11,447 nucleotides of DNA, from NCBI GenBank assembly GCA_045578245.1, contig JAZNJX010000055.1:1-11447 (forward strand). The letters run 5' to 3'. The notes below the pieces were generated by a model, which was not told where the DNA came from, searched no databases, and saw only the letters and a program-made list of their open reading frames with translations. The DNA is from Fimenecus sp045578245. GTDB lineage: Bacteria > Bacillota > Clostridia > Oscillospirales > Acutalibacteraceae. Made by a program: the position numbers and the translations under genes. Positions 1-7,065 of the stretch are shown piece by piece (the first letter of the stretch is position 1; every line of letters begins with the position of its first letter).

Positions 1-348
1 GGTCCATCAATCATTATCGCTTACGCTCCTTGTGAAATGCACTCAATCAAGGGTGGTATGGTTAACTGCCAGGCTGAAATGAAGAAGGCTGTTGACTGTG
101 GTTACTGGAATATGTTCCGTTACAACCCAGCTCTCAAGGCACAGGGCAAGAACCCATTCACAATTGATAGCAAAGAAGCTAAGACAAGCTACCGTGACTT
201 CCTTATGAACGAAGCACGTTACTCATCACTTTCTCGTGCATTCCCAGAAAGAGCAGAAGTTCTCTTCGCTAAGGCTGAGGAAACAGCAAAAGAAAGATAT
301 GAACACCTTACTCGTCTCCAGGCTCTCTATGCTCCAAAAGAAGACTAA
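1..348 (+). CDS. nifJ: Pyruvate:ferredoxin (flavodoxin) oxidoreductase, C-terminal end (5' part outside window)
   Basis: This is the last 115 codons of a PFOR, open from the window edge in frame 1 and ending at a TAA. The enzyme oxidises pyruvate and CoA to acetyl-CoA and CO2 and reduces ferredoxin in the cytoplasm. The visible part is the end of the TPP-binding domain and the C-terminal extension. It starts G-P-S-I-I-I-A-Y-A-P-C, then has a MHSIKGGM segment and an AVDCGYWNMFRYNP stretch, which match the family pattern 'IAYAPC...H.....AV..GYW...RYNP'. The tail (FLMNEARYSSL, ERAEVLFAKAEE, RYEHLTRLQAL) is also typical of single-chain clostridial PFORs. The TPP and [4Fe-4S] sites themselves lie outside the window. 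A terminator follows 24 bases after the stop. An in-frame ATG at 37 is internal, not a start. The nearby hydrogenase operon would be a natural user of the reduced ferredoxin. Confidence 0.9.
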   Translation, partial: GPSIIIAYAPCEMHSIKGGMVNCQAEMKKAVDCGYWNMFRYNPALKAQGKNPFTIDSKEAKTSYRDFLMNEARYSSLSRAFPERAEVLFAKAEETAKERYEHLTRLQALYAPKED

Positions 349-372
349 TTAAAAGTTTTCATATAGAAAAAC

Positions 373-404
373 AGGACCTCACGAAAGTGGGGTCCTTAAT
401 TTTT
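373..404 (+). terminator. Rho-independent terminator after the PFOR gene
   Basis: A 10-bp stem (AGGACCTCAC / GTGGGGTCCT, one G-T wobble) is capped by a GAAA tetraloop and followed by TTAATTTTT. It lies 24 bases after the PFOR stop and ends just before the next gene's promoter. Confidence 0.88.
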
Positions 405-408
405 CCTG

Positions 409-437
409 TTGACAAGTGCAAAATTTAAATATAAAAT
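409..437 (+). promoter_or_regulatory. Sigma-A type promoter for the zinc-ribbon protein
   Basis: A perfect -35 box TTGACA (409-414) and a TAAAAT -10 box (432-437) are separated by 17 bases. An AACGAGGTG ribosome binding site (460-468) precedes the ATG at 475. The promoter begins right after the PFOR terminator, so this gene is transcribed independently. Confidence 0.75.
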
Positions 438-474
438 CTAATTGTACACTATATAATGTAACGAGGTGTGAACT

Positions 475-1026
475 ATGAAAAGATGTCCTGCTTGTGAAGC
501 AGTTTTTGAAGATAGCGCTCTTGTATTCTGTACAAACTGTGGTGCTAATTTGGTGGACGAAGTAGTTGAGGAACCAACTCCACAGCCTACACCACCCCCT
601 GTTGCTCCACAATATAATCACAACAACCAATATAATACTCCACCTTGCAAGTATTGTACACATTGTGGTAACCCTTGTGACCCGAAGGCTGTTATCTGTG
701 TTAAATGTGGTATGCCTTTTGCTGATACATATCACAATTTTCCAAGAGAAGACGACAAGCCATCAGGAATACTGAAATTCTTCTGTTTCTTCATTCCAAT
801 TCTCGGCCTTATTCTCTATCTTGTAAAAATGAAAGATAAACCAATCAGTGCTAAGGCTTATGGTAAATCCGCTCTTATAGGCTTTATTATTGGCATTATT
901 CTTTATGTTCTTCTATTTGTTTTTTCATTTCTGTTTCCATTTTTTGTAGTTTCTTTTGGTCCGGTTGTAAATGGTTACGAATTTGAAACAGAAATCTTAA
1001 ATTCAGGAATCTGCTCAATTTTATAA
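475..1026 (+). CDS. Double zinc-ribbon protein with two C-terminal membrane segments
   Basis: This is a 183-residue protein of unknown function. The N-terminus is a CPxC...CTNC zinc ribbon (Cys4, Cys7, Cys19, Cys22). A Pro/Gln/Asn-rich linker follows (about 32-57, with runs of TPQPTPPP type), then a second ribbon (Cys61, Cys64, Cys75, Cys78, with extra Cys58 and Cys68). After a charged stretch there is a hydrophobic segment (about 100-117), a basic loop (KMKDKPISAKAYGK) and a second, longer hydrophobic segment (about 133-160), then a short tail. The predicted form is a membrane-anchored protein with its ribbons and basic loop in the cytoplasm. It has its own promoter and a good ribosome binding site, and it shares a terminator with the convergent mltG-like gene. 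Zinc-ribbon/transmembrane proteins of this layout are common in Clostridia and mostly uncharacterised. Neither neighbour suggests a role. Confidence 0.85.
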   Translation: MKRCPACEAVFEDSALVFCTNCGANLVDEVVEEPTPQPTPPPVAPQYNHNNQYNTPPCKYCTHCGNPCDPKAVICVKCGMPFADTYHNFPREDDKPSGILKFFCFFIPILGLILYLVKMKDKPISAKAYGKSALIGFIIGIILYVLLFVFSFLFPFFVVSFGPVVNGYEFETEILNSGICSIL

Positions 1027-1039
1027 AAGCAAAAAAATT

Positions 1040-1074
1040 GTCCTTACCGGGTAACTCCGATAAGGACTTTTTTT
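1040..1074 (+). terminator. Bidirectional terminator between convergent genes
   Basis: GTCCTTA (1040-1046) pairs with TAAGGAC (1061-1067), with an inner CGG/CCG helix. On the plus strand it is followed by TTTTTTT. On the minus strand the hairpin is followed by AATTTTTTT (from the A-run at 1031-1037). It sits 13 bases after the zinc-ribbon stop and abuts the stop codon of the minus-strand mltG-like gene, so it can serve both. Confidence 0.85.
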
Positions 1075-1921
1075 ATTTTCTGGTATCTCCATAAATCAAT
1101 TTGTAATTCTCTCTGTGGAATTTATCGTGTTCTTTCCAAGTTTTTGAGTATTTTGAAATATATGGCTCAACCATACCTATTATAAAATATAAGTAATCAG
1201 TATCAGCCGGATTAATTGCTGCGTCAATAGATTCTATACCGGGATTGCAGATTGGACCCGCCATCAAGCCTTCACACTCATAAGTGTCGTAAAACTTTGC
1301 AAAGCTCTCAGCTTGTTTAGGATACTCCACAGCAATTACCTTTTTCCAATAAGCCTTTGTCGGGTCGCATTGTATTTTCATTCCTGCATTTATTCTGTTA
1401 TGAATAACTGATGAAACCATTGGTCTCTGTTCGTCAAGCCTTGCTTCTTTTTCAATAATTGATGCAAGTGTCAGTATCTCGTGAAGAGAGAAACCGCTTT
1501 GCTCAATTCTTGTCATAAAATCATCATTGAAAACTCTTTTTGTACCATTCAAAAACATTATAAGAATGTCTTTTGCTGTTGCATTTTCAGGAATGTCGTA
1601 GGTAAGAGGGAAAATATAACCCTCCAAGGCGAAACATACATTTTCCTGATTCTTCAAATCTTCAAGAAATGGATACTTTGTAAAATCAACCCATTCATCA
1701 TAGGTCTGGGCAAGGTTTATAAACTCCTCACTTGTACAGAGTCCTTTTTCTTCTAAAAGCCAGGAAATCCTTAACAAGGTGTATCCCTCAGGAATAGTGA
1801 CCTTGACCGTTGGTATCTGTGTTGGTATTGGTGTTTCTTCTGGCTTCTCCATTTTCTTGCAGGATGTAAAGGCAAAAATTATGGAAAACACAAGTAATAA
1901 TGCAATAATTCTTTTAATCAT
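1073..1921 (-). CDS. mltG: MltG/YceG-like endolytic murein transglycosylase, predicted lipoprotein
   Basis: This 282-residue protein belongs to the YceG/MltG family, which cleaves nascent peptidoglycan glycan strands outside the membrane. Residues 1-20 are a signal sequence ending in a lipobox-like FTSC, so Cys21 is a probable lipid attachment site. A Pro/Thr-rich linker follows, then a LysM-like part (about 38-80, VTIPEGYTLLRISWLLEEKG), then the catalytic domain. Family motifs seen are LEGYIFPLTY (99-108), ASIIEKEA (153-160, carrying the catalytic Glu, probably Glu157), MKIQCDPT, GLMAGPICNPG and DYLYFI. It is somewhat shorter than typical MltG proteins (about 340 residues), mainly at the N-terminus. 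The ATG has an AAAGGA site 5 bases upstream. A TATAAT element lies at 1951-1956 (minus strand). Family assignment is secure. The lipoprotein anchor in place of a transmembrane helix is inferred from the lipobox. Confidence 0.88.
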   Translation of the reverse strand: MIKRIIALLLVFSIIFAFTSCKKMEKPEETPIPTQIPTVKVTIPEGYTLLRISWLLEEKGLCTSEEFINLAQTYDEWVDFTKYPFLEDLKNQENVCFALEGYIFPLTYDIPENATAKDILIMFLNGTKRVFNDDFMTRIEQSGFSLHEILTLASIIEKEARLDEQRPMVSSVIHNRINAGMKIQCDPTKAYWKKVIAVEYPKQAESFAKFYDTYECEGLMAGPICNPGIESIDAAINPADTDYLYFIIGMVEPYISKYSKTWKEHDKFHRENYKLIYGDTRK

Positions 1922-1950
1922 AGTAATCCTTTGTTTTTATTTAGTATACC

Positions 1951-1956
1951 ATTATA
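1951..1956 (-). promoter_or_regulatory. Candidate -10 box for the mltG-like gene
   Basis: On the minus strand, TATAAT lies 30 bases upstream of the ATG. No convincing -35 box is visible at 16-18 bases; the T-rich TGTTTT at 1974-1979 is the only option. The element lies just downstream of the hydA terminator, which fits a separate promoter for this gene. Confidence 0.4.
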
Positions 1957-1982
1957 ATACAATAAATTACATAAAAACACAA

Positions 1983-2012
1983 GACGGACAGTACATTTCT
2001 ATACTGTCCGTC
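1983..2012 (-). terminator. Terminator of the hydrogenase operon
   Basis: A perfect 11-bp stem, GACGGACAGTA (1983-1993) with TACTGTCCGTC (2002-2012), has an 8-base loop. It lies 20 bases beyond the hydA stop. Reading on the minus strand it is followed by TTGTGTTTTTATG, a broken U-tract. It separates the hydrogenase operon from the mltG-like gene in the same orientation. Confidence 0.75.
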
Positions 2013-2032
2013 ATTTTTAATTATTCAAGAAA

Positions 2033-3766
2033 TTAATATTTCTTTCTTGCCACATATGATGTGTGGAGAATTTCGTGAGCCTTATGGCTACCTGGTTTGC
2101 CAAGATACTCTGTATAAAGAGTCTTGATTGCTTCGTTTTCGTGTGATTTTCTTACAGCGTTGTTTCTGTCAGCTGTATAAAGAGCTTCTGCACGACGAGC
2201 TTTAAGGTCAACGAAGTTACGAACAACAGCGTGCTGAATTGGCTGACCACCACCGTTGATACAACCACCCGGACAACCCATAATCTCGATGAAGAGATAC
2301 TCGCTTGTGCCATTCTTAATCTGGTCCATAAGAACTTTTGCATTCTTTGTACCTGATGCTACAGCAACCTTAATTTTCTTACCTGCAACATCATATTCAG
2401 CTTCCTTAACACCGTCCATACCACGAACTTCTGTGAAGTCAACGTTTTCGAGTGTTTCACCTGTAAGCTTTTCAACTGCTGTACGAAGAGCAGCTTCCAT
2501 AACACCACCTGTTGCACCGAAGATTGTTGATGCACCTGTGCTTTCGCCAAATGGTTGGTCAAATTCTTCGTCAGGAAGATGCTTGAAGAAGATACCTGCA
2601 CTCTCAATCATACGGGCCAGTTCTCTTGTTGTAAGAGCGATATCAACATCAGGATAACCTGAAGCTGCCTGGTCATCACGCTTTGTTTCAAATTTCTTTG
2701 CTGTACAAGGCATAATACCAACAACAACCATATCCTTAGGGTCAATTCCCATCTTTTCAGCGTAGTATGTCTTCATAACTGCACCGAACATCTGCTGAGG
2801 TGATTTACAGCTTGAAAGATGAGAAATCTGTTCGGGATAATAATGCTCACAGTATTTTATCCAACCGGGTGAGCAAGATGTAATCATTGGAAGTGTGCCA
2901 CCATTCTGAACTCTTTCAATAAGTTCGTTAGCTTCTTCCATAATTGTAAGGTCAGCTGCATAGTCTGTATCGAATACTTTATCGAAACCAAGACGACGAA
3001 GAGCTGCAACCATCTTGCCTTCAACGTTTGTACCGATATGCATACCGAATGCTTCACCGAGAGTTGCACGGATTGAAGGAGCTGTCTGAACAATAACGAA
3101 TTTACTTGGGTCATTGATTGCTGCAAGAACCTTATCTGTATCGTCTTTTTCAACGATAGCACCAGTTGGGCAGTTAACGATACACTGACCACAAGAGATA
3201 CATGAAACATCTGCAAGGTCCTTATCAAATGCTGAGCTTACATGAGTATCAAAACCACGAGCATTAGCACCGATAACTGAAATACCCTGCTGGTCACAAG
3301 CTGCGATACAACGACGGCAAAGGATACACTTGTTGTTATCTCTTACCATATGAGCTGCTGAATCGTCGAAGTTGTAACGAATCATTTCACCGTCAAATCT
3401 GTCTTCAATATCTACACCGAATTCCTTGCAAAGCTTCTGAAGTTCGCAAGTTCCGCTACGTACGCATGAAAGACATTTTCTATCGTGATTTGAAAGGATG
3501 AGTTCAAGAGTCATTTTTCTTGAATGTCTAACCTTTTCTGTGTTTGTGAAAATTTCCATTCCCTCGTTTACTGGGAATACGCAAGCAGCAACAAGGCTTC
3601 TTGCACCCTTAACTTCTACCATACAGATACGACAAGCACCAATCTGGTTGATATCCTTAAGGAAACAAAGTGTAGGGATTTCAATACCTGCATAACGAGC
3701 AGCTTCAAGGATAGTGCTGCCCTTTGGTACTGTATAAGGTCTGTTATTAATTTTAATATTTACCAT
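2033..3766 (-). CDS. hydA: [FeFe]-hydrogenase catalytic subunit HydA of a trimeric NAD-linked hydrogenase
   Basis: This 577-residue catalytic subunit reduces protons to H2 or the reverse. From the ATG at 3766 the domains are: an N-terminal [2Fe-2S] domain (Cys34, 45, 48, 62); a His-Cys3 [4Fe-4S] site (His94, Cys98, 101, 107); two [4Fe-4S] motifs (Cys147, 150, 153, 157 and 189, 192, 195, 199); then the H-cluster domain with L1 TSCSPGW (296-302), L2 MPCTAKKFE and L3 EIMGCPGGCINGGGQP. The C-terminal small-subunit-like tail is RKSHENEAIKTLYTEYLGKPG. The layout and spacing follow the monomeric clostridial (CpI) M3 type. It lacks the extra C-terminal [2Fe-2S] domain of Thermotoga HydA. L1 has Ser where the CpI motif TSCCPGW has its second Cys. 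A GTG three codons upstream is open, but AAGGAGA ends one base from it, so the ATG is preferred. It is the last gene of the operon. Confidence 0.95.
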   Translation of the reverse strand: MVNIKINNRPYTVPKGSTILEAARYAGIEIPTLCFLKDINQIGACRICMVEVKGARSLVAACVFPVNEGMEIFTNTEKVRHSRKMTLELILSNHDRKCLSCVRSGTCELQKLCKEFGVDIEDRFDGEMIRYNFDDSAAHMVRDNNKCILCRRCIAACDQQGISVIGANARGFDTHVSSAFDKDLADVSCISCGQCIVNCPTGAIVEKDDTDKVLAAINDPSKFVIVQTAPSIRATLGEAFGMHIGTNVEGKMVAALRRLGFDKVFDTDYAADLTIMEEANELIERVQNGGTLPMITSCSPGWIKYCEHYYPEQISHLSSCKSPQQMFGAVMKTYYAEKMGIDPKDMVVVGIMPCTAKKFETKRDDQAASGYPDVDIALTTRELARMIESAGIFFKHLPDEEFDQPFGESTGASTIFGATGGVMEAALRTAVEKLTGETLENVDFTEVRGMDGVKEAEYDVAGKKIKVAVASGTKNAKVLMDQIKNGTSEYLFIEIMGCPGGCINGGGQPIQHAVVRNFVDLKARRAEALYTADRNNAVRKSHENEAIKTLYTEYLGKPGSHKAHEILHTSYVARKKY

Positions 3767-3775
3767 TTTCTGCAC

Positions 3776-3782
3776 TCTCCTT
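3776..3782 (-). promoter_or_regulatory. Ribosome binding site deciding the hydA start
   Basis: AAGGAGA on the minus strand lies 9 bases before the ATG at 3766 and directly abuts the alternative GTG at 3775. The ATG therefore fits initiation and the GTG does not. The site overlaps the 3' end of hydB. Confidence 0.7.
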
Positions 3783-5568
3783 ATTTCTTAATAATTGCGC
3801 CGAACTTACAAGAATCCATACATACGCCACACTTGATACATTTGTTAGCATCAATTGAGTGTGGGTTTTTAACTGTACCACTGATAGCACCAACTGGGCA
3901 CTTTCTTGCACAGAGTGTACAACCCTTACATGCGTCAGCAACGATTTCGTACTTAACAAGTTTCTTACAAACACCTGCAGGACAAGTCTTATCAACAACG
4001 TGAGCAATATACTCGTCACGGAAAAATTTAAGAGTTGCAAGAACAGGGTTTGGAGCTGTCTGACCAAGACCGCAAAGTGAGTTTTCTTTGATGTAGTAGC
4101 AAAGTTCTTCAAGTTCGTCAAGGTCCTTAAGTGTTGCCTTACCGTCAGTAATCTTTTCGAGCATTTCACGAAGTCTCTTTGTACCGATACGGCATGGAGT
4201 ACACTTACCACAAGATTCATCAACTGTGAAGTCGAGGAAGAATTTAGCGATGTCAACCATACAGTTGTCTTCGTCCATTACGATAAGTCCACCTGAACCC
4301 ATCATACAGCCGATTGCTGTAAGGTTATCGTAATCGATTGGTGTGTCCATAAGAGAAGCTGGAATACATCCACCTGAAGGACCACCTGTCTGAGCAGCCT
4401 TGAATTTCTTACCATTTGGAATACCGCCACCGATTTCGTCGATAACTTCACGGAGAGTAGTACCCATTGGAACTTCAACAAGACCTGTATTATTGATTTT
4501 ACCACCGAGAGCAAACACCTTTGTGCCCTTTGATTTTTCTGTACCCATTGATGCGAACCATTCTGCACCCTTAAGGATAATCTGAGGAACGTTAGCAAAT
4601 GTTTCAACGTTGTTTTCTGTTGTTGGTTTGCCGAAAAGGCCCTTAACTGCAGGATATGGAGGGCGAGGTCTTGGTTCACCACGGTTACCTTCGATTGAAG
4701 TCATAAGAGCTGTTTCTTCACCACAAACGAATGCACCAGCACCAAGACGGATGTGAAGGTCAAAATCGAAACCTGAATCGAAAATGTTTTTACCAAGAAG
4801 ACCATATTCCTTAGCCTGGTCAATAGCAATCTGAAGACGAGCAACTGCGATTGGGTACTCAGCACGAACATAAACATAACCCTCTGTTGCACCTGTTGCA
4901 TAACCACAGATAGCCATAGCTTCAATGATACAGTGTGGGTCACCTTCAAGAACTGAACGGTCCATGAATGCACCTGGGTCACCTTCGTCAGCATTCCAAA
5001 CCACATATTTCTGGTCAGCAGCATTAGCAGCTGTGAAACTCCATTTAAGACCTGTTGGGAATCCGCCGCCACCACGGCCACGAAGACCAGAGTCTTTGAT
5101 TACCTGAACAACCTGCTCAGGTGTGTACTCTGTAAGACACTTAGCAAGAGCCTGATAACCGTCATAAGCTATGTACTCATCAATGTTTTCTGGGTCGATA
5201 ACACCACAATTACGAAGAGCAACACGCTTCTGCTTTGCATAGAATGTTGTGTCATTAAGAGACTTGATTTCATCTGGAGTTACTGTCTCATCATAAAGAA
5301 GACGAGTAACAATTCTACCCTTGAGAAGGTGTTCTTCAACGATTTCAGGGATATCTTCAACCTTAACCTGTGAATAGAAGCTTCCTTCAGGATAAACAAT
5401 CATGATTGGGCCGAGAGCACAAAGACCAAAACAACCTGTTCTGATGACTTTGATTTCTTCACCTAAGCCTTTTTCAGCAATCTGAGTTTCAAGAGCCTCA
5501 ATAATTGCTGCGCTGTTTGAAGAGGTACAACCGGTACCGCCGCAAACAAGTACGTGTGAACGATACAT
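3781..5568 (-). CDS. hydB: NAD(H)-binding flavoprotein subunit HydB of the bifurcating [FeFe]-hydrogenase (NuoF-like)
   Basis: This 595-residue subunit exchanges electrons with NAD(H) through FMN. Domains in order: a thioredoxin-like [2Fe-2S] domain (Cys9, 14, 46, 50); a NuoF-type core with the FMN/NADH glycine-rich loop GLRGRGGGGFPTGLKW (161-176), the NADEGDPGAFMDR segment (192-204) and GAGAFVCGEETALM (276-289); a NuoF [4Fe-4S] site SCGKCTPCRIG (Cys453, 456, 459, with Cys499); then a C-terminal ferredoxin-like domain with two [4Fe-4S] motifs (Cys547, 550, 553, 557 and 577, 580, 583, 587). The fusion of [2Fe-2S], NuoF and 2x[4Fe-4S] is diagnostic for HydB/HndC of trimeric and tetrameric electron-bifurcating hydrogenases. 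Cys529 and Cys534 just before the ferredoxin domain may hold the hinge. The AAGGAGG site lies 7 bases from the ATG. Gaps to its neighbours are 12 bases (upstream) and 14 bases (to the hydA ATG). Confidence 0.95.
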   Translation of the reverse strand: MYRSHVLVCGGTGCTSSNSAAIIEALETQIAEKGLGEEIKVIRTGCFGLCALGPIMIVYPEGSFYSQVKVEDIPEIVEEHLLKGRIVTRLLYDETVTPDEIKSLNDTTFYAKQKRVALRNCGVIDPENIDEYIAYDGYQALAKCLTEYTPEQVVQVIKDSGLRGRGGGGFPTGLKWSFTAANAADQKYVVWNADEGDPGAFMDRSVLEGDPHCIIEAMAICGYATGATEGYVYVRAEYPIAVARLQIAIDQAKEYGLLGKNIFDSGFDFDLHIRLGAGAFVCGEETALMTSIEGNRGEPRPRPPYPAVKGLFGKPTTENNVETFANVPQIILKGAEWFASMGTEKSKGTKVFALGGKINNTGLVEVPMGTTLREVIDEIGGGIPNGKKFKAAQTGGPSGGCIPASLMDTPIDYDNLTAIGCMMGSGGLIVMDEDNCMVDIAKFFLDFTVDESCGKCTPCRIGTKRLREMLEKITDGKATLKDLDELEELCYYIKENSLCGLGQTAPNPVLATLKFFRDEYIAHVVDKTCPAGVCKKLVKYEIVADACKGCTLCARKCPVGAISGTVKNPHSIDANKCIKCGVCMDSCKFGAIIKK

Positions 5569-5580
5569 TATGTTTCCTCC

Positions 5581-5943
5581 TTATTTCACTGTATATTCAG
5601 CAACAGGGTTACCGTTAACGATATGGTCATTAACAACCTTTGCTGCTTTTTCTGCTGTCATTTTAACATAAGTCACTTTTTCTTTGCCTGGTTGAATTAC
5701 TTCAACGATTGGTTCATACTGGCACATACCGATACAACCTGTCTGTGAAACTGTAACTCCTTTAAGATTTCTTTTTGCAACTTCATCAACGAAAGCATTA
5801 AGAACTGGACGAGCACCTGCTGCAATACCGCAAGTAGCCATACCAACAACGATTCTGATTGCGTCGTCGCCAGTATCTTCACGAACTGTCATCTTCTGCA
5901 TTGTTGCTTCTTTAATAGCCATAAGTTCTGCAAGAGTTTTCAT
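5581..5943 (-). CDS. [2Fe-2S] thioredoxin-like accessory protein of the hydrogenase operon
   Basis: This 120-residue protein resembles the thioredoxin-like [2Fe-2S] domains of HydC and HydB. The core starts at about residue 30 (RIVVGMATCGIAAGARPVL), and the second half has the QTGCIGMCQYEPIVEV motif. Only three cysteines are present: Cys38, Cys70 and Cys74. The paired Cys expected five residues after Cys38 is Gly43. HydC and HydB in this window both keep the C-x4-C pair, so this protein either holds a cluster with a different fourth ligand or has lost it. Proteins of this type, with the same CGIAAGA start, occur between the HATPase and hydB genes of clostridial hydrogenase operons; this is from memory. 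A GGAGGTG site lies 8 bases before the ATG, and the ATG overlaps the HATPase stop (ATGA). Its role could be electron transfer or assembly; neither is shown. Confidence 0.85.
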   Translation of the reverse strand: MKTLAELMAIKEATMQKMTVREDTGDDAIRIVVGMATCGIAAGARPVLNAFVDEVAKRNLKGVTVSQTGCIGMCQYEPIVEVIQPGKEKVTYVKMTAEKAAKVVNDHIVNGNPVAEYTVK

Positions 5944-6482
5944 TTATAGAGCACCTCCGTGTTTTCTTTAATAAATTCAAGTATCCACTGTGAAATTTCA
6001 TAACTATCAAGTGGAACGTCACCTAGTATTGCTTTTATTTCACGAGTATCACAAACGAATTCTTTTTCGTCAACTATGTGTTTGTAAACAAAGTCACGGT
6101 CAGTATTCATTGTGATAAGCATCTGAATAGTTGATGCCACATCACCAAGTGGTGTGAAATCAACACTATCCGTCTTGAAATATGCCTTAACCTCCGTACC
6201 AACACCGAGTCGGGATTTTATTTCAAGGCTACCACCCGTCTGCTCTGCTGACATTTTAAAAAGTGGAATTCCCATACCAACCTTTCGGGTTGTTCTTGTT
6301 GTAAAGAATGGGTCAATAACACTTTTTACCTGTTCTTCACTCATTCCCTTGCCATTATCGTAAATGCCGATAAGCAAGGTATGGTCAGTTGTGTTTTCAC
6401 TAACTTCAATGCTGATAAGTGAAGCACCTGCAGAGATTGAATTTTGAGCAATATCTAAAATATTAAGAGATAGTTCTCTCAT
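5940..6482 (-). CDS. HATPase_c (GHKL) domain protein in the hydrogenase operon, no phosphoacceptor domain
   Basis: This 180-residue protein begins directly with a histidine-kinase-type ATPase domain. The N-box is ILDIAQNSISAGAS (Asn14), the G1 box is DNGKGM (42-47), the F box is DPFFTTR (57-63) and the G2 box is VGMGIPL (68-74). GGSLEIKSRLGVGTEV closes the fold. No dimerisation/phosphoacceptor His domain, sensor domain or membrane segment is present. The C-terminal 75 residues (from about 105) are not recognised. Without an acceptor His it is more like an anti-sigma-factor kinase, a stand-alone ATPase or a partner kinase domain than a complete sensor kinase. The start overlaps the hydC stop (TAATG) with no good ribosome binding site, so translation is probably coupled. 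It overlaps the next gene by four bases. A similar gene sits in this position in Clostridium thermocellum and related hydrogenase operons (from memory). The function is unknown. Confidence 0.88.
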   Translation of the reverse strand: MRELSLNILDIAQNSISAGASLISIEVSENTTDHTLLIGIYDNGKGMSEEQVKSVIDPFFTTRTTRKVGMGIPLFKMSAEQTGGSLEIKSRLGVGTEVKAYFKTDSVDFTPLGDVASTIQMLITMNTDRDFVYKHIVDEKEFVCDTREIKAILGDVPLDSYEISQWILEFIKENTEVLYK

Positions 6483-6979
6483 TATGCCATGTATTTTTCA
6501 AGGATGCCTGGGATATCGTCGCCTGTAAGCTTACCGTAAACTTCGTCGTTAACTGTAAGAACAGGAGCAAGACCACAAGCACCGATGCAACGGCAAGCTT
6601 CAAGAGAGAATTTACCGTCTGGTGTGCATTCATCAGGGCCAATACCGAGTTTTTCTGTGATTTTGTCAACAAGGTCCTGAGCACCCTTAACATAACAAGC
6701 TGTACCAAGACAAACTGAAATGTTGTACTGACCTTTTGGAGAAAGTGAGAACTGAGCGTAGAATGTTGATACACCGTAAACTTTTTCAAGTGGAACATCC
6801 ATACCTTCAGCAATCATAACCTGAACCTCATAAGGAAGGTAGCCGTAGATACCCTGTGCTTCCTGCATTACATGCATGAGCATACTTTTGTCATCCTTAT
6901 TTGCTTCAATAACAGCCTTAAGCTGTTCTTCTTGTTCCGGTGTTCCTGAAAATGGAATGGAACTTAATTTTTTGAGCAT
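6482..6979 (-). CDS. hydC: HydC, NuoE-like [2Fe-2S] subunit of the bifurcating [FeFe]-hydrogenase
   Basis: This 165-residue subunit, matching the usual NuoE length, carries a [2Fe-2S] cluster that passes electrons in the HydABC complex. The N-terminal half is helical (residues 15-60, including LMHVMQEAQGIYGYLP, a NuoE hallmark), followed by VYGVSTFYAQFSL. The thioredoxin-like half has Cys90 and Cys95 (SVCLGTACYVKGA) and Cys131 and Cys135 (RCIGACGLAP), all four cluster ligands. Cys118 and Cys129 are extra. It is the first gene of the operon. A rc-CCTCCTT (AAGGAGG) site lies 10 bases upstream of the ATG, and the leader is about 85 bases long. Promoter and operator are described separately. Confidence 0.94.
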   Translation of the reverse strand: MLKKLSSIPFSGTPEQEEQLKAVIEANKDDKSMLMHVMQEAQGIYGYLPYEVQVMIAEGMDVPLEKVYGVSTFYAQFSLSPKGQYNISVCLGTACYVKGAQDLVDKITEKLGIGPDECTPDGKFSLEACRCIGACGLAPVLTVNDEVYGKLTGDDIPGILEKYMA

Positions 6980-7007
6980 TTTGGAATTTCCTCCTTTGTT
7001 TGATTAT

Positions 7008-7022
7008 GGCAGAAAATCTGCC
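7008..7022 (-). other. Small hairpin in the hydrogenase operon leader
   Basis: GGCAGA / TCTGCC with a 3-base loop lies 12-26 bases upstream of the ribosome binding site. It has no U-tract, so it is not a terminator. It might stabilise the leader or affect translation of hydC. Confidence 0.35.
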
Positions 7023-7065
7023 TTAACTTCAAGAATTTAATACCGTAAATATTGCATAACAGTAC

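Noticed and set aside
379..735. 118-residue minus-strand frame over the PFOR terminator and zinc-ribbon gene
   Set aside because: It crosses a terminator and promoter and is antisense to the zinc-ribbon gene, whose cysteine motifs are clear.
2256..2657. Long open frames on the plus strand and in other minus frames inside hydA, hydB, hydC
   Set aside because: They lie antisense or out of frame within strongly supported genes with intact motifs and have no ribosome binding sites.
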